A stretch of DNA of 64,000 nt from NCBI RefSeq assembly GCF_003149455.1, contig NZ_QFFK01000005.1:372001-436000 (forward strand), given 5' to 3'. The notes under the pieces are model-generated. The model saw only the letters and a list, made by a program, of their open reading frames with translations. It had not been told where the DNA came from and did not search any database. How positions within the stretch are numbered: position 1 is the stretch's first letter; every line of letters begins with the position of its first letter. Positions 52,507 through 61,942 of this stretch are shown here, in pieces. The stretch is from Chitinophaga deserti (GTDB lineage Bacteria; Bacteroidota; Bacteroidia; Chitinophagales; Chitinophagaceae). The position numbers and the translations under genes were made by a program.

Positions 52507-54075
52507 ATGCCCGGATTATTGACGCTCGCTTACCTCATCGGCTCCATCACGTTTATCGTGGGCCTCAAGATGCTCAGCAACCCCGCTACCGCCCGCAAAG
52601 GCAATCTCATTGCGGCGGCAGGGATGTTTATCGCTATTGCAGGAACCATCTTTCTATATGAAGAAGATGGCGCACGCCTGCATAACTACGGCTGGATCTT
52701 CGGCGGCCTCTTTATCGGCACCGTAGTTGGCGTGCTGGCTGCCAGGAAGGTGAAAATGACGGCCATGCCCGAAATGGTGAGCCTCTTCAACGGAATGGGC
52801 GGCGCCTGCGCCATGCTCATCTCCATCGTAGAGTTCGATCACCTCACCAATGGCACCACCACCATCAGCATTACAAAACTTATAAAAGATGCAGTAGGGC
52901 AGGCGGCGCTCTCCGGCGATATCAGTATCGGAGAATCCTTTGGCAACCCCACCGGCAAATACCTCATCATTCTGCTGGGGCTTATTATCGGCACAGTTTC
53001 CTTCGCGGGAAGCATGATCGCATGGGGTAAGCTGAATGGGAAAGTGAAAGACTTTTCCTTCAACGGCCAGCACATCGTGAACCTCGCAGTGCTCGCCGCT
53101 ATCGTCATTGCATCTGCCTGGCTGCTGTATGATGTGCACCAGCAATTCAACAGCGGAAACGGCGGGTGGACTTCCTACCCATCCAATACCGCATTGCCGG
53201 ATATACAGTTTCAGAGCATGCGGGATACCGGGCTGATCAATACCCTGTTTTACAGCATCCTTGCACTGTCTGTCGTATACGGAGTGATGTTCGTGATGCC
53301 CATCGGCGGGGCAGATATGCCGGTTGTGATATCATTGCTCAACTCTTTCACCGGTGTGGCTGCGGCCTGCGGTGGTTTCTTATACGATAACCCTGTAATG
53401 CTCACGGGCGGTATCCTTGTAGGTTCCGCAGGTACTATTCTCACCATCCTCATGTGTAAAGCCATGAACCGCTCCCTGAAGAATGTGCTCATTGGCTCGT
53501 TCGGCGGCAGTACGGCTGCAGGTGGCGGGGCAAAAGTGGAAGGCAATTACAAAGAGATCAATATTGCAGACGCCGCTGTAGTGATGCGGTATGCCAGCAA
53601 AGTAATGATTGTACCGGGCTACGGCCTCGCTGTTGCGCAGGCACAGCACGTTTGCCACGAGCTGGAAAAGCTGCTGGAAGAGAAAGGGGTGGAAGTGAAT
53701 TACGCCATCCATCCTGTGGCAGGGCGCATGCCGGGGCATATGAACGTGCTGCTGGCGGAAGCAGATGTGCCGTACGAGAAGCTGGAAGAGATGGAAACCG
53801 CCAATGCCGCCATGGCTGCTACAGACGTGGTGCTGGTACTGGGAGCTAATGATGTGGTGAACCCTGCTGCCAAAACGGATCCTGCCAGCCCTATTTACGG
53901 TATGCCCATACTCGAAGTAGAACTCGCCAAAATGGTGATCGTGAATAAGCGCAGTATGAAGCCGGGATACGCCGGTATTGAGAACGCACTGTTCTTCCAG
54001 CCTAAAACTTCCATGTTGTTTGGCGATGCCAAGTCGGTGCTGCAGCAGCTGGTAGCGGAAGTGAAAACGTTATAA
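52507..54075 (+). CDS. pntB: NAD(P) transhydrogenase subunit beta
   Basis: A 522-residue subunit with about nine membrane helices and a C-terminal NADP-binding domain III (from about 350; MIVPGYGLAVAQAQH, HPVAGRMPGHMNVLLAEADV, VVLVLGANDVVNPAA). The family norm is about 460-465 residues. The extra length appears to lie in two loops of the membrane domain (about 116-148 and 213-240), the second rich in Gly/Asn/Ser. All nucleotide-binding landmarks are intact. Confidence 0.96.
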   Translation: MPGLLTLAYLIGSITFIVGLKMLSNPATARKGNLIAAAGMFIAIAGTIFLYEEDGARLHNYGWIFGGLFIGTVVGVLAARKVKMTAMPEMVSLFNGMGGACAMLISIVEFDHLTNGTTTISITKLIKDAVGQAALSGDISIGESFGNPTGKYLIILLGLIIGTVSFAGSMIAWGKLNGKVKDFSFNGQHIVNLAVLAAIVIASAWLLYDVHQQFNSGNGGWTSYPSNTALPDIQFQSMRDTGLINTLFYSILALSVVYGVMFVMPIGGADMPVVISLLNSFTGVAAACGGFLYDNPVMLTGGILVGSAGTILTILMCKAMNRSLKNVLIGSFGGSTAAGGGAKVEGNYKEINIADAAVVMRYASKVMIVPGYGLAVAQAQHVCHELEKLLEEKGVEVNYAIHPVAGRMPGHMNVLLAEADVPYEKLEEMETANAAMAATDVVLVLGANDVVNPAAKTDPASPIYGMPILEVELAKMVIVNKRSMKPGYAGIENALFFQPKTSMLFGDAKSVLQQLVAEVKTL

Positions 54076-54080
54076 ATCTT

Positions 54081-54088
54081 TACATTTG
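54081..54088 (+). promoter_or_regulatory. -7 element TACATTTG
   Basis: An exact TAnnTTTG 14 nt before the GTG start of the rRNA methyltransferase gene, in the 27-nt gap after pntB. It suggests an independent, nearly leaderless transcript. Confidence 0.45.
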
Positions 54089-54102
54089 CGGAAAATTAAA
54101 CT

Positions 54103-55485
54103 GTGCCAGCATTACCAAAGGCATTTACGGATACATTGATAGGTCTTCCCGGGTATAACGAAGCCGCGTTCCTCGCGGTGCACGATTCCCCGGAAAGGAT
54201 TACCAGCGTTCGCCTTCAGCCGCAAAAGGTGCAAAGCATCAAAGCTGTATTTCCCCAGCTGGATGCGGAACGCGTACCATGGACTACAGGCGGTTATTAT
54301 CTTTCTTCCCGTCCTTCTTTCACCTTCGACCCGCAGTTTCATGCCGGTGCTTACTACGTACAGGAGGCCTCTTCGATGTTTTTGGAAGAAGCCCTGCGGC
54401 AAACGGTACCTTCTTCGGCTCCACTCAAAGCCCTCGATCTCTGTGCTGCCCCCGGTGGTAAAAGCACACTGCTGCAGGCTGCACTGCCTGCAGGGAGCCT
54501 TCTTGTATCCAACGAAGTGATCCGCTCCCGGGCCGCGCTGCTGGCAGATAACCTGTCGAGATGGGGAACGGCGGATGTAGTGGTCACCAATAATGATCCC
54601 CGCGATTTCTCGCGCCTCGAAAACTTCTTCGACGTAATGGTGGTAGATGCTCCCTGCTCCGGTTCGGGCCTTTTCCGCCGTGATCCTGATGCGGTACAGG
54701 AGTGGTCGTACGATAATGTGATACTCTGCAGCCAGCGCCAGCAAAGAATCCTGGCCGATGCATTGCCTGCCCTCAAGCCCGGCGGCACACTCATTTATTC
54801 CACCTGTTCCTATGCAAGTGAAGAAGATGAGCAGATCCTCGACTGGCTGATGGAACATGAAAACCTGGTATCCTTACCATTGCAGATACAGGAAAGCTGG
54901 AATATCGTTCCTACGGAATCCCCTGTACATAAGGCATCCGGCTACCGTTTTTACCCTGATAAAGTAAAGGGCGAAGGACTGTTCATTGCCTGCTTCCGGA
55001 AGGAGGGTGATGCGGCTGTTCCTAAAAAAGGAAAGAGTAAATTCAGTGAGCTGGCGAAGAAAGATGTGGAGCGTGTGCTGCCATGGCTGAAGCCAGACGT
55101 GGATGTGCGCATGATGGCGCACGATGGTGAGGTGTTGTTATTATCACCTGCCGTAGCGGAAGAAATGCCGCTATTGCAGCAATTATACATCCGGAAAGCG
55201 GGCGTGAAGGCTGGACAGCTTTCTGCCAAAGAACTGATCCCCGACCATCAGCTGGCGCTCAGTACATTGATTTCACCCGAACTTCCCGGAACGGAATTAA
55301 CTTTGGAAGATGCATTGCATTATCTTCGCAAGGAAGACCTGCGCCTGGATGCTGTCATAAAAGGCTGGGCGCTCATGCGTTTCGGAGGCATGAACCTGGG
55401 ATGGGCCAAGATCCTCCCCAACCGTGTCAACAACTACTATCCGAAAGAAATGCGCATATTAAAGTCCGGCATGCCGGAAATATAA
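54103..55485 (+). CDS. RsmF-like rRNA (cytosine-5) methyltransferase, GTG start
   Basis: A 460-residue NOL1/NOP2/Sun-family m5C methyltransferase. The SAM motif is LDLCAAPGGKSTLLQ; the two catalytic Cys are in VVDAPCSGSGLFRRDP and IYSTCSYASEEDE. The C-terminal third (about 300-460) matches the RsmF-type accessory/PUA-like region rather than RsmB, which has an N-terminal NusB domain absent here. The target is probably 16S rRNA (C1407 in E. coli RsmF). The start codon is GTG; no in-frame ATG precedes the conserved LPKAFTDTLIGLPGYNEAAF. Confidence 0.93.
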   Translation: MPALPKAFTDTLIGLPGYNEAAFLAVHDSPERITSVRLQPQKVQSIKAVFPQLDAERVPWTTGGYYLSSRPSFTFDPQFHAGAYYVQEASSMFLEEALRQTVPSSAPLKALDLCAAPGGKSTLLQAALPAGSLLVSNEVIRSRAALLADNLSRWGTADVVVTNNDPRDFSRLENFFDVMVVDAPCSGSGLFRRDPDAVQEWSYDNVILCSQRQQRILADALPALKPGGTLIYSTCSYASEEDEQILDWLMEHENLVSLPLQIQESWNIVPTESPVHKASGYRFYPDKVKGEGLFIACFRKEGDAAVPKKGKSKFSELAKKDVERVLPWLKPDVDVRMMAHDGEVLLLSPAVAEEMPLLQQLYIRKAGVKAGQLSAKELIPDHQLALSTLISPELPGTELTLEDALHYLRKEDLRLDAVIKGWALMRFGGMNLGWAKILPNRVNNYYPKEMRILKSGMPEI

Positions 55486-55608
55486 TACAGACGGGTGTTC
55501 CGGCGTTCTTGTGAATGTGCATAAACCGCGTGGATATTTACTTTCCACGCCCGGCAGCAGAAATTGGATGGAAACTTTTATATTCGTTCCCTTAAAGTAT
55601 TAGTAAAT

Positions 55609-56661
55609 ATGTTAAAGTCAGTAATGTTGGGTGTGTTGATGGCCGGTACAATAAGGGTAGCCGCACAGGATACGCTTTTGATACAGGGCGCTTCGCCCGA
55701 TCTCTATTTGACACATTCCGTGAAGAAAGGAGAGACCTGGTACAGCCTGGGAAGGGCTTACGGCCTGAGCCCCAAAGAGATTGCGGCAAGGAACAAGATG
55801 GATATGGCAACAGGGCTCAGCCTTGGTAAAGCAGTCCTCATTCCCCTCAACAAGAATAACTTCGTGCAAACGAAAAGTGCCGGCGCAGGCGTGCGCCCGG
55901 TATATCACCGCGTTGCTGAAAAGGAAACCCTCTACCGCATACATGTCAATTACGGCAAAGTGCCGCTGGACAATGTGCGCGACTGGAACCGCCTTACCGG
56001 CGATGGTGTACAGAAAGATGCTTTCCTGATCGTAGGTTATGTGAAAGGCAGCGGCCAGTCGGCAGTATTGCCCACAGCGCCCGTACCTGCACCAGCGGAT
56101 GTGGCGGCAGCTCCTGCTCCCAAACCGGCTGAAACCAAACCTCAGCCAGTACCGCAGGAAACCAGGCCTGTAGTATCTTCCAGTCAAACGGCGGCTCCTG
56201 AATCCAAACCCAAATCACAGGCTCCTGCTCCTGAATCCAAACCGGTAACGCCTCCCAGCCAGCCGGCAGCTCCGGAAACAAGGCCAGTGGAGAAAGCGCC
56301 TACCAGCCTGGGCCGTACGCCTGAGGTACCGGAAGGCGGGTTTGAATCATCTTATAATCAGCAAACCGGAAACGGCCGCGATGTAACGAAAGAGAAAGGC
56401 CCCGGTTCATGGTTTAAAAGCAATGCAGTAGTAGGTTCAGGTAAATATTACGCCCTGCACAACGCCGCACCCCGCGGCACCATCGTAAAAGTGACCAATC
56501 CCCTCAACGGAAGGTCTGTTTACGCCAAAGTGCTCGACGCTATTCCGCAACTGAAAGCCAATGCCAACCTCATCATTAAACTGAGCGACGCCGCTATGGA
56601 TGCCCTCGGTACCAACGAAGGCCGCTTCTATTGCGAACTGAGTTATGAAGACGTGAAGTAA
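55609..56661 (+). CDS. LysM protein with C-terminal double-psi-barrel-like domain
   Basis: A 350-residue exported peptidoglycan-binding protein (signal MLKSVMLGVLMAGTIRVAAQ). Two LysM modules are visible: HSVKKGETWYSLGRAYGLSP (about 30-75) and HRVAEKETLYRIHVNYGKVP (about 100-145). A Pro/Ala/Lys-rich linker of roughly 100 residues carries degenerate APESKP and PAAPETRP repeats. The last 80 residues (YYALHNAAPRGTIVKVTNPL, LIIKLSDAAMDALG) resemble an RlpA-like double-psi barrel, which in relatives cleaves or binds glycan strands. The catalytic Asp/His pair of RlpA is not obvious. Confidence 0.88.
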   Translation: MLKSVMLGVLMAGTIRVAAQDTLLIQGASPDLYLTHSVKKGETWYSLGRAYGLSPKEIAARNKMDMATGLSLGKAVLIPLNKNNFVQTKSAGAGVRPVYHRVAEKETLYRIHVNYGKVPLDNVRDWNRLTGDGVQKDAFLIVGYVKGSGQSAVLPTAPVPAPADVAAAPAPKPAETKPQPVPQETRPVVSSSQTAAPESKPKSQAPAPESKPVTPPSQPAAPETRPVEKAPTSLGRTPEVPEGGFESSYNQQTGNGRDVTKEKGPGSWFKSNAVVGSGKYYALHNAAPRGTIVKVTNPLNGRSVYAKVLDAIPQLKANANLIIKLSDAAMDALGTNEGRFYCELSYEDVK

Positions 56662-56676
56662 TCGCAACCTTAGCAT

Positions 56677-56713
56677 AAAAAAGGGGCGCCTGGTATCCAG
56701 GCGCCCCTTTTTA
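56677..56713. terminator. Bidirectional terminator
   Basis: A very strong 13-bp or longer stem (AAGGGGCGCCTGG with CCAGGCGCCCCTT) with a 3-nt loop, A-rich on the left and T6 on the right. It ends the LysM gene on plus and fmt on minus. Confidence 0.95.
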
Positions 56714-56728
56714 CTTTCAGCAATGCGG

Positions 56729-57646
56729 TTATTCGAAACGGAAACCCCGCAGAAATTCTTCTGTCCCCATCTTCTTCTTCCCTTCCAGCTGTAACTCCAG
56801 CACGTTGAGGTAACCGCCTTCTGCAGCGAATTTGAGGTATGTTTTCTTATCGGAATGCACGCTGCCGGGTGCCTGGTTATGCGTGGCAGGTTCCATTTCC
56901 GCTTTGTAGATTTTCAGTGTTTTGTTCTGCAGCATGGTGAATGCTGTGGGGTATGGACTGAGCCCGCGTACCAGGTTGTAAACCTTCTCCAGCGGCAATT
57001 CCCAGTTAATACGGCAATCGTCTTTAAAGATCTTGGGCGCATGCTTCAGTTCACCTGCTTCTATTTCCTGCTGGGGCTGGCCATGGAGGTTGCCTTCTTT
57101 CAAAGCAGCTACGGTGCGGAGGAGTGTTTCAGCACCGGCCTTCATGAGTTCATCGTGCAGTTCACCCGCGGTTTCATCCGGCCGGATGGGTACTTCACTA
57201 CTGAACAATACATTACCCGTATCGATTTCGTGCTGCAGTTTAAAGGTGGTAACCCCACTGCGTTGCTCCCCGTTGATGATGGCCCAGTTGATAGGCGCTG
57301 CACCACGGTACTGGGGCAGGAGGGAGGCGTGTACATTGATGGTGCCGAGGGGCGGCATGTCCCACACTACAACGGGCAGCATGCGGAATGCTACTACCAC
57401 CTGCAGGTCGGCTTTATAGGCGCGCAGTTCGTCGAGGAACGCGGGATTCTTCAGTTTTTCGGGTTGCAGCACGGGTATGTTGTGCTGTACAGCATATTGC
57501 TTAACGGCGCTTTGCTGCAGTTGCAGGCCGCGGCCGGCAGGCTTATCAGGCGCCGTGATCACGGCTACCACATTATATCCGTTCTGAACCAGTGCATCGA
57601 GAGAGGCAACGGCGAAGTCGGGCGTGCCCATAAAAATGATTCTCAT
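56729..57646 (-). CDS. fmt: Methionyl-tRNA formyltransferase
   Basis: A 305-residue enzyme formylating initiator Met-tRNA. The N-terminus is MRIIFMGTPDFAVASLDAL, with ITAPDKPAGRG and the active-site NVHASLLPQYRGAAPINWAI; the C-terminal domain begins about residue 205. The start at 57646 matches the family; a 21-residue extension upstream lies over the end of the preceding gene. The partner def is not adjacent. It follows the NamZ-type gene by 19 nt. Confidence 0.98.
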   Translation of the reverse strand: MRIIFMGTPDFAVASLDALVQNGYNVVAVITAPDKPAGRGLQLQQSAVKQYAVQHNIPVLQPEKLKNPAFLDELRAYKADLQVVVAFRMLPVVVWDMPPLGTINVHASLLPQYRGAAPINWAIINGEQRSGVTTFKLQHEIDTGNVLFSSEVPIRPDETAGELHDELMKAGAETLLRTVAALKEGNLHGQPQQEIEAGELKHAPKIFKDDCRINWELPLEKVYNLVRGLSPYPTAFTMLQNKTLKIYKAEMEPATHNQAPGSVHSDKKTYLKFAAEGGYLNVLELQLEGKKKMGTEEFLRGFRFE

Positions 57647-57665
57647 GGATGCAAATGTATTCAAT

Positions 57666-58826
57666 TTAGAAATCGGTATACAACAGGTATTTCTTCCGTA
57701 TGGCGGCAAATTGCTTCAGGCCGGGTTCCCAGCTTTTGCGGATAGCCGCCTCGCTAAGGCCCTGTTGTATCTGCTGACGGAGTTTTGCACTGCCCGCCAG
57801 CTTGTCGAAGAAGTTATTGAAGAAGCGTGCTTTTTCCGGGAAAAGCTGATATGCGTTGAGGATAAAGCTCAGATCAATCTGGTCTGTGAGGGGATCAGTG
57901 ATGGTGAGATCGTACCCGTAACACAGCGAATCCATCAGCACCGGAGATTTAGCACCCGGCACGCTGCGGGGTGTAAAGGAATACAGGTTTTTGGGCAGCA
58001 GCGGATGGCCATACACCTGGAAGGGCTTATCCGTTCCGCGGCCGAGACTGAAAACAGTGCCTTCGAACAGGCAGGTGGACGGGTAAAGGTAGATGCTCCG
58101 CATGTTGGGCAGGTTTGGCGAGGGCCGCACCGGCAGCTGGTACATGGTATTGTGGTCGTAATTTTCGCAGGTGATGACGGTGATGGGGCATTTGATCTTC
58201 CCTTTCAGCCAGCCTTCCCCGTTGAGCATTTGTGCGTATTCACCTACTGTCATACCATGAACCGTAGGGATGGGCTGCATGCCTACGAAAGAGCGGAAGG
58301 CGGTATCGAGTATGGGCCCGTCTATGAAATGACCGATGGGATTGGGACGGTCCAGGATGATGAGGGATTTCTTATGCTGAGCGGCAGACACCATCAGTTC
58401 TTCCAGCGTGGAAATGTAGGTGTAAAAGCGCACCCCGGCGTCCTGCACATCGAAGATAAGGACGTCCACATCGGCCAGATCTGCTGCATCGGCCTGGCGG
58501 TGTTTGCCGTACAGGGAAACGATGGGCAGACCGGTACGGCTGTCGCGGCTGTTATCAATCTTCTCACCGGCATCGGCCATTCCGCGGAAGCCATGTTCCG
58601 GACTGAATATTTTGGTGATGTTAATTTTCAGGGCAAGCAGGGAATCCACCAGGTGGGTTTGCGGGCTTATCATGGAGGTCTGGTTCACCAGCATGCCCAC
58701 CCTTTTTCCTTTCAGGAGGGGCAGGTAAGCTTCGGTGCGCTGTGCGCCGGTGCGAACATTTGGCTGCTGTGCAGTGGCGGTTAAGGCCAGGCAGCTGATG
58801 ATCAGTATATTCAGGATATATCGCAT
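57666..58826 (-). CDS. namZ: NamZ-type exo-beta-N-acetylmuramidase (DUF1343, GH171)
   Basis: A 386-residue exported protein with signal MRYILNILIISCLALTATAQ. Family landmarks are GKRVGMLVNQTSMI, KITKIFSPEHGFRGMADAGE, LPIVSLYGKHRQ, VDVLIFDVQDAGVRFYTYIS and NLPNMRSIYLYPSTCLFEGT. This is the DUF1343 family, shown for Bacillus and Tannerella forsythia members to release N-acetylmuramic acid from peptidoglycan fragments, hence NamZ/GH171. It is likely periplasmic, in cell-wall recycling; no other MurNAc-recycling gene is adjacent. Confidence 0.92.
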   Translation of the reverse strand: MRYILNILIISCLALTATAQQPNVRTGAQRTEAYLPLLKGKRVGMLVNQTSMISPQTHLVDSLLALKINITKIFSPEHGFRGMADAGEKIDNSRDSRTGLPIVSLYGKHRQADAADLADVDVLIFDVQDAGVRFYTYISTLEELMVSAAQHKKSLIILDRPNPIGHFIDGPILDTAFRSFVGMQPIPTVHGMTVGEYAQMLNGEGWLKGKIKCPITVITCENYDHNTMYQLPVRPSPNLPNMRSIYLYPSTCLFEGTVFSLGRGTDKPFQVYGHPLLPKNLYSFTPRSVPGAKSPVLMDSLCYGYDLTITDPLTDQIDLSFILNAYQLFPEKARFFNNFFDKLAGSAKLRQQIQQGLSEAAIRKSWEPGLKQFAAIRKKYLLYTDF

Positions 58827-58925
58827 GCGAAATTGTGTTGGGTGCAACAAAATAAGGTGGCAAACCGTAAATAAAAAACAAAAATTGTACCTTCACCTTC
58901 TATTATCTTATTTTAAATATTTTAT

Positions 58926-59354
58926 ATGCAACAAGTTAAGACCGGCGATACCGTTCGCGTGCATTACCACGGGCGGTTAGAAAATGGCGAAACCTTTGAT
59001 TCATCCGAAGGAAGGGACCCGCTCGAGTTTAAGGTAGGCTCCGGCATGGTGATCAAGGGTTTTGACAACGGTGTGCTCGATATGAAACCCGGAGACAAGA
59101 GAACGCTCAATATTGCCGTTGAGGAAGCTTACGGCCCTAAAAGCGAAGAGCTGATCATGGAATTCCCTAAAGAGAACATCCCTGCAGATCTCAATCCCCA
59201 GGTTGGTATGGACCTGCAGATGAGCAACCCCCAGGGCCAGGTGTTCCCTGTGAAAGTGGTAGCCATCACCGACGAGTTTATCAAGCTCGATGCAAACCAC
59301 CCGCTGGCTGGCCAGCCCCTCGTATTTGAAATTGAACTGGTAGAGATCGTTTAA
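58926..59354 (+). CDS. FKBP-type peptidyl-prolyl isomerase, SlyD-like
   Basis: A 142-residue cytoplasmic isomerase/chaperone. The FKBP core is split by the SlyD-type insert-in-flap: TVRVHYHGRLENGETFDSSE and PLEFKVGSGMVIKGFDNGVL, then the flap (IAVEEAYGPKSEELIMEFPK) and return strand LVFEIELVEIV. The metal-binding His-rich tail of E. coli SlyD is absent, as in many short homologues. It is monocistronic with its own terminator. Confidence 0.94.
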   Translation: MQQVKTGDTVRVHYHGRLENGETFDSSEGRDPLEFKVGSGMVIKGFDNGVLDMKPGDKRTLNIAVEEAYGPKSEELIMEFPKENIPADLNPQVGMDLQMSNPQGQVFPVKVVAITDEFIKLDANHPLAGQPLVFEIELVEIV

Positions 59355-59380
59355 TCCGGTTTCTTACTCATAAAATTCCT

Positions 59381-59421
59381 GAAAGTAAAAAGTGGTCCGC
59401 TGCTTTTTACTTTCACTTTTT
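59381..59421 (+). terminator. Terminator of the FKBP gene
   Basis: A 12-bp stem GAAAGTAAAAAG/CTTTTTACTTTC with a 10-nt loop, followed by T5 after two bases. Confidence 0.8.
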
Positions 59422-59429
59422 ATACCCAT

Positions 59430-60680
59430 ATGGAACATAACTATGCATACTCCGTCACCGACCGCTTCCTCCGCTACGTGACCATCGATACCCAATCCGA
59501 TCCCCAAAGCACTACATTCCCTTCCACTGAGAAGCAAAAAGACCTGGGCCGCTTGTTGGTACAGGAATTGCAGCAGATCGGCATCGCAGACGCAGAACTG
59601 GATGCACATGGGTATGTATATGCCACCATTCCCGCCACATCCGATAAGAATGTTCCCGTCATCTGCCTCTGTGCGCACATGGACACCGCGCCCGATTGTT
59701 CGGGTAAAGACGTGAAGCCCATCCTGCACCGTAAGTACGACGGAAAAGACATTGTACTGCCCGACGATCCTTCGCAGATCATCTCCGTTCAGGAACATCC
59801 GTACCTGTCGCAGAAGATAGGCGACGATATCATCACTGCCAGCGGTAAAACCCTGCTGGGGGCAGATAACAAAGCCGGTGTGGCCGAAATCATGGATGCC
59901 GCACAATATCTCATCCAACACCCCGAAGTGCCACATGGCAAGATCCGTATCCTCTTCACGCCCGACGAAGAAGTAGGCCGCGGTGTGCAGCATGTGGATA
60001 TGCAGAAGCTGGGTGCACAGTTCGGGTATACCCTCGACGGGGGAGAGCTCGGTGCGCTGGAAGATGAGACATTTTCTGCCGATGGGGTTAAGATTACCAT
60101 TCACGGCGTAAGTGCCCACCCGGGTGCCGCAAAAGGCAAACTGGTGAGCGCCATCAAGATCGCTGCGGAGATATTGCATTCGCTGCCCAAGGATATCCTC
60201 AGTCCGGAAACTACCGAAGACCGCCAGGGCTTTATCCATCCCGTGCGGATAGACGGTATTACGGAGAAGGCGGAGATGGAATTCATCATCCGCGACTTTA
60301 CCACCGCAGAGCTGGAAGGGCATGAGTTTTACCTGCGCAGGATCATGGAAAACGTGGTGGCAAAGCATCCCGGAGCTACTGGTGTTTTCGAAGTGAAAGA
60401 GCAGTACCGTAATATGAAAGAAGTACTGGTGAAGTTCCCGGAAGTGGCGGCCAATGCGGAAGAAGCTATCCGCCGCGCGGGTGTGGAACCATTGAAGATG
60501 AGCATCCGCGGGGGGACAGACGGTTCAAGGCTTTCCTTTATGGGCCTGCCCTGTCCGAATATTTTCACAGGGGAGATGGCACTGCATTCGAAGCACGAAT
60601 ATGTGAGCGTACAGGATATGCAGAAAGCCGTTGATGTAATCATTCAGCTCGTCCGTGTATGGGAAGAGCGCGCCGTATAA
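59430..60680 (+). CDS. pepT: Peptidase T (tripeptide aminopeptidase)
   Basis: A 416-residue M20B zinc aminopeptidase that takes the N-terminal residue from tripeptides. Zinc and catalytic landmarks are CLCAHMDTAPDCSG (His, Asp), LLGADNKAGVAEIM (bridging Asp), FTPDEEVGRGVQHVD (catalytic Glu pair) and IRGGTDGSRLSFMG, with the C-terminal His in LHSKHEYVS. The N-terminus (RFLRYVTIDTQSDP) and length fit PepT. Cytoplasmic. Confidence 0.97.
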   Translation: MEHNYAYSVTDRFLRYVTIDTQSDPQSTTFPSTEKQKDLGRLLVQELQQIGIADAELDAHGYVYATIPATSDKNVPVICLCAHMDTAPDCSGKDVKPILHRKYDGKDIVLPDDPSQIISVQEHPYLSQKIGDDIITASGKTLLGADNKAGVAEIMDAAQYLIQHPEVPHGKIRILFTPDEEVGRGVQHVDMQKLGAQFGYTLDGGELGALEDETFSADGVKITIHGVSAHPGAAKGKLVSAIKIAAEILHSLPKDILSPETTEDRQGFIHPVRIDGITEKAEMEFIIRDFTTAELEGHEFYLRRIMENVVAKHPGATGVFEVKEQYRNMKEVLVKFPEVAANAEEAIRRAGVEPLKMSIRGGTDGSRLSFMGLPCPNIFTGEMALHSKHEYVSVQDMQKAVDVIIQLVRVWEERAV

Positions 60681-60753
60681 TTTATTGCCGGTGAATGCGT
60701 TTTTATTATTACTTTGATCCCTTGTTTATACAAAACGAACATAAATTAAATAC

Positions 60754-61473
60754 ATGTTGCTAGGACTCGTAACGCTAATGCAGGATTCGCTGCTGCTGCC
60801 GAAGGCCGACACAGTGGCAACGGCCGCTCAACACGCCGCCACCGCCACGCAGGAAATGAAGCTGTGGGATATGATTGTAAAAGGCGGCCCGCTGATGATC
60901 CCGCTCGGGGTACTTTCCGTGATCGCCATTTATGTTTTTGTGGAAAGATACATCACCATCTCCCGCGCGGCTAAGCTGGAAAGCAATTTCATGCCAATGA
61001 TCCGCGATCAGATCACTTCCGATAATATCAGCGCTGCCCGCTCCCTTTCCAAGAACACTGCCGGCCCTATTGCCCGCATGATCGATAAAGGCATCCAGCG
61101 CATCGGTAAACCGGTAGACAGCATTGAGAAATCAATGGAGAACGTGGGTAAACTGGAGATCTACAAAATGGAAAAGAACCTCGTGGTACTGTCCATCATC
61201 GCCGGTATCGCCCCCATGTTCGGATTCCTTGGTACCATTGCCGGTATGATCCAGACCTTCTTCAACATCTCCCAGACTTCTGATATGACGCTCGGCGGCA
61301 TCGCAGGCGGTATCTATGTGAAAATGGTGACCTCCGCAACGGGGCTTATCATCGGTCTGGTTGCTTATGTAGGTTACAGCTACCTGCAGGCGCAGATCGA
61401 TAAGGTGGTGAACAAGATGGAAGCAGCATCCGCTGATTTCATTGACGTGCTCATGGAGCCGGTTAAACGATAA
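60754..61473 (+). CDS. MotA/TolQ/ExbB-family proton channel
   Basis: A 239-residue inner-membrane protein with three helices: about 47-67 (PLMIPLGVLSVIAIYVFVER), then about 145-170 and 190-215. The conserved region is IAPMFGFLGTIAGMIQTFFN, with GGIAGGIYVKMVTSATGLII GLV following it (shown in parts). Together with the next gene it makes the proton-driven motor that powers TonB receptors (or Tol). An ExbB-type role is plausible given the many TonB-dependent receptors of this phylum, but TolQ cannot be excluded. Confidence 0.95.
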   Translation: MLLGLVTLMQDSLLLPKADTVATAAQHAATATQEMKLWDMIVKGGPLMIPLGVLSVIAIYVFVERYITISRAAKLESNFMPMIRDQITSDNISAARSLSKNTAGPIARMIDKGIQRIGKPVDSIEKSMENVGKLEIYKMEKNLVVLSIIAGIAPMFGFLGTIAGMIQTFFNISQTSDMTLGGIAGGIYVKMVTSATGLIIGLVAYVGYSYLQAQIDKVVNKMEAASADFIDVLMEPVKR

Positions 61474-61499
61474 ATTCTTCATCAGAAACTGAATCAATC

Positions 61500-61913
61500 A
61501 TGAATTTGCGGAGACGAAGCAACAGGCATGCGGAAATGCACAGCGGCGCACTGAACGATATCCTGTTCATCCTGCTGCTGTTTTTCCTGATTGTCTCCAC
61601 CCTGGCCAATCCCAACGTCATCAAACTGGCGTTGCCGAAGGCTACTTCCAATACCAAAGCCAAACAAACGGTGGTGGTAAGCATTGATGCAGCACAGCGG
61701 TATTTCGTAGGCACCAGTCCTGTCAACTTCAATGAGCTGCAGGCTGCCCTGGCCGCCAAGCTGCCCGCAGGTGAAATAGACAATACCATTGTTATCAATG
61801 CGGAAGAAACCGTGCCTATCGGCAAGATCATCGAAGTGATGGAGATAGCACGGCAACTGGGTGCTAAAACGGTGCTGGGTACGGCGAAGCCGACTAATAC
61901 ACCAGCGAAGTAA
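61500..61913 (+). CDS. ExbD/TolR-family protein
   Basis: A 137-residue partner of the preceding channel. A basic N-terminus (MNLRRRSNRHAEMHSGAL) precedes a single membrane helix with the proton-relay Asp in ALNDILFILLLFFLIVSTL. The periplasmic domain (45-130) has FVGTSPVNFNELQAALAAKL and VPIGKIIEVMEIARQLGAKT. It lies 26 nt after the channel gene. No TonB or TolA follows; a terminator closes the operon. Confidence 0.94.
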   Translation: MNLRRRSNRHAEMHSGALNDILFILLLFFLIVSTLANPNVIKLALPKATSNTKAKQTVVVSIDAAQRYFVGTSPVNFNELQAALAAKLPAGEIDNTIVINAEETVPIGKIIEVMEIARQLGAKTVLGTAKPTNTPAK

Positions 61914-61942
61914 TTACCGGAAAATCAAAGTAGCTATACTGG

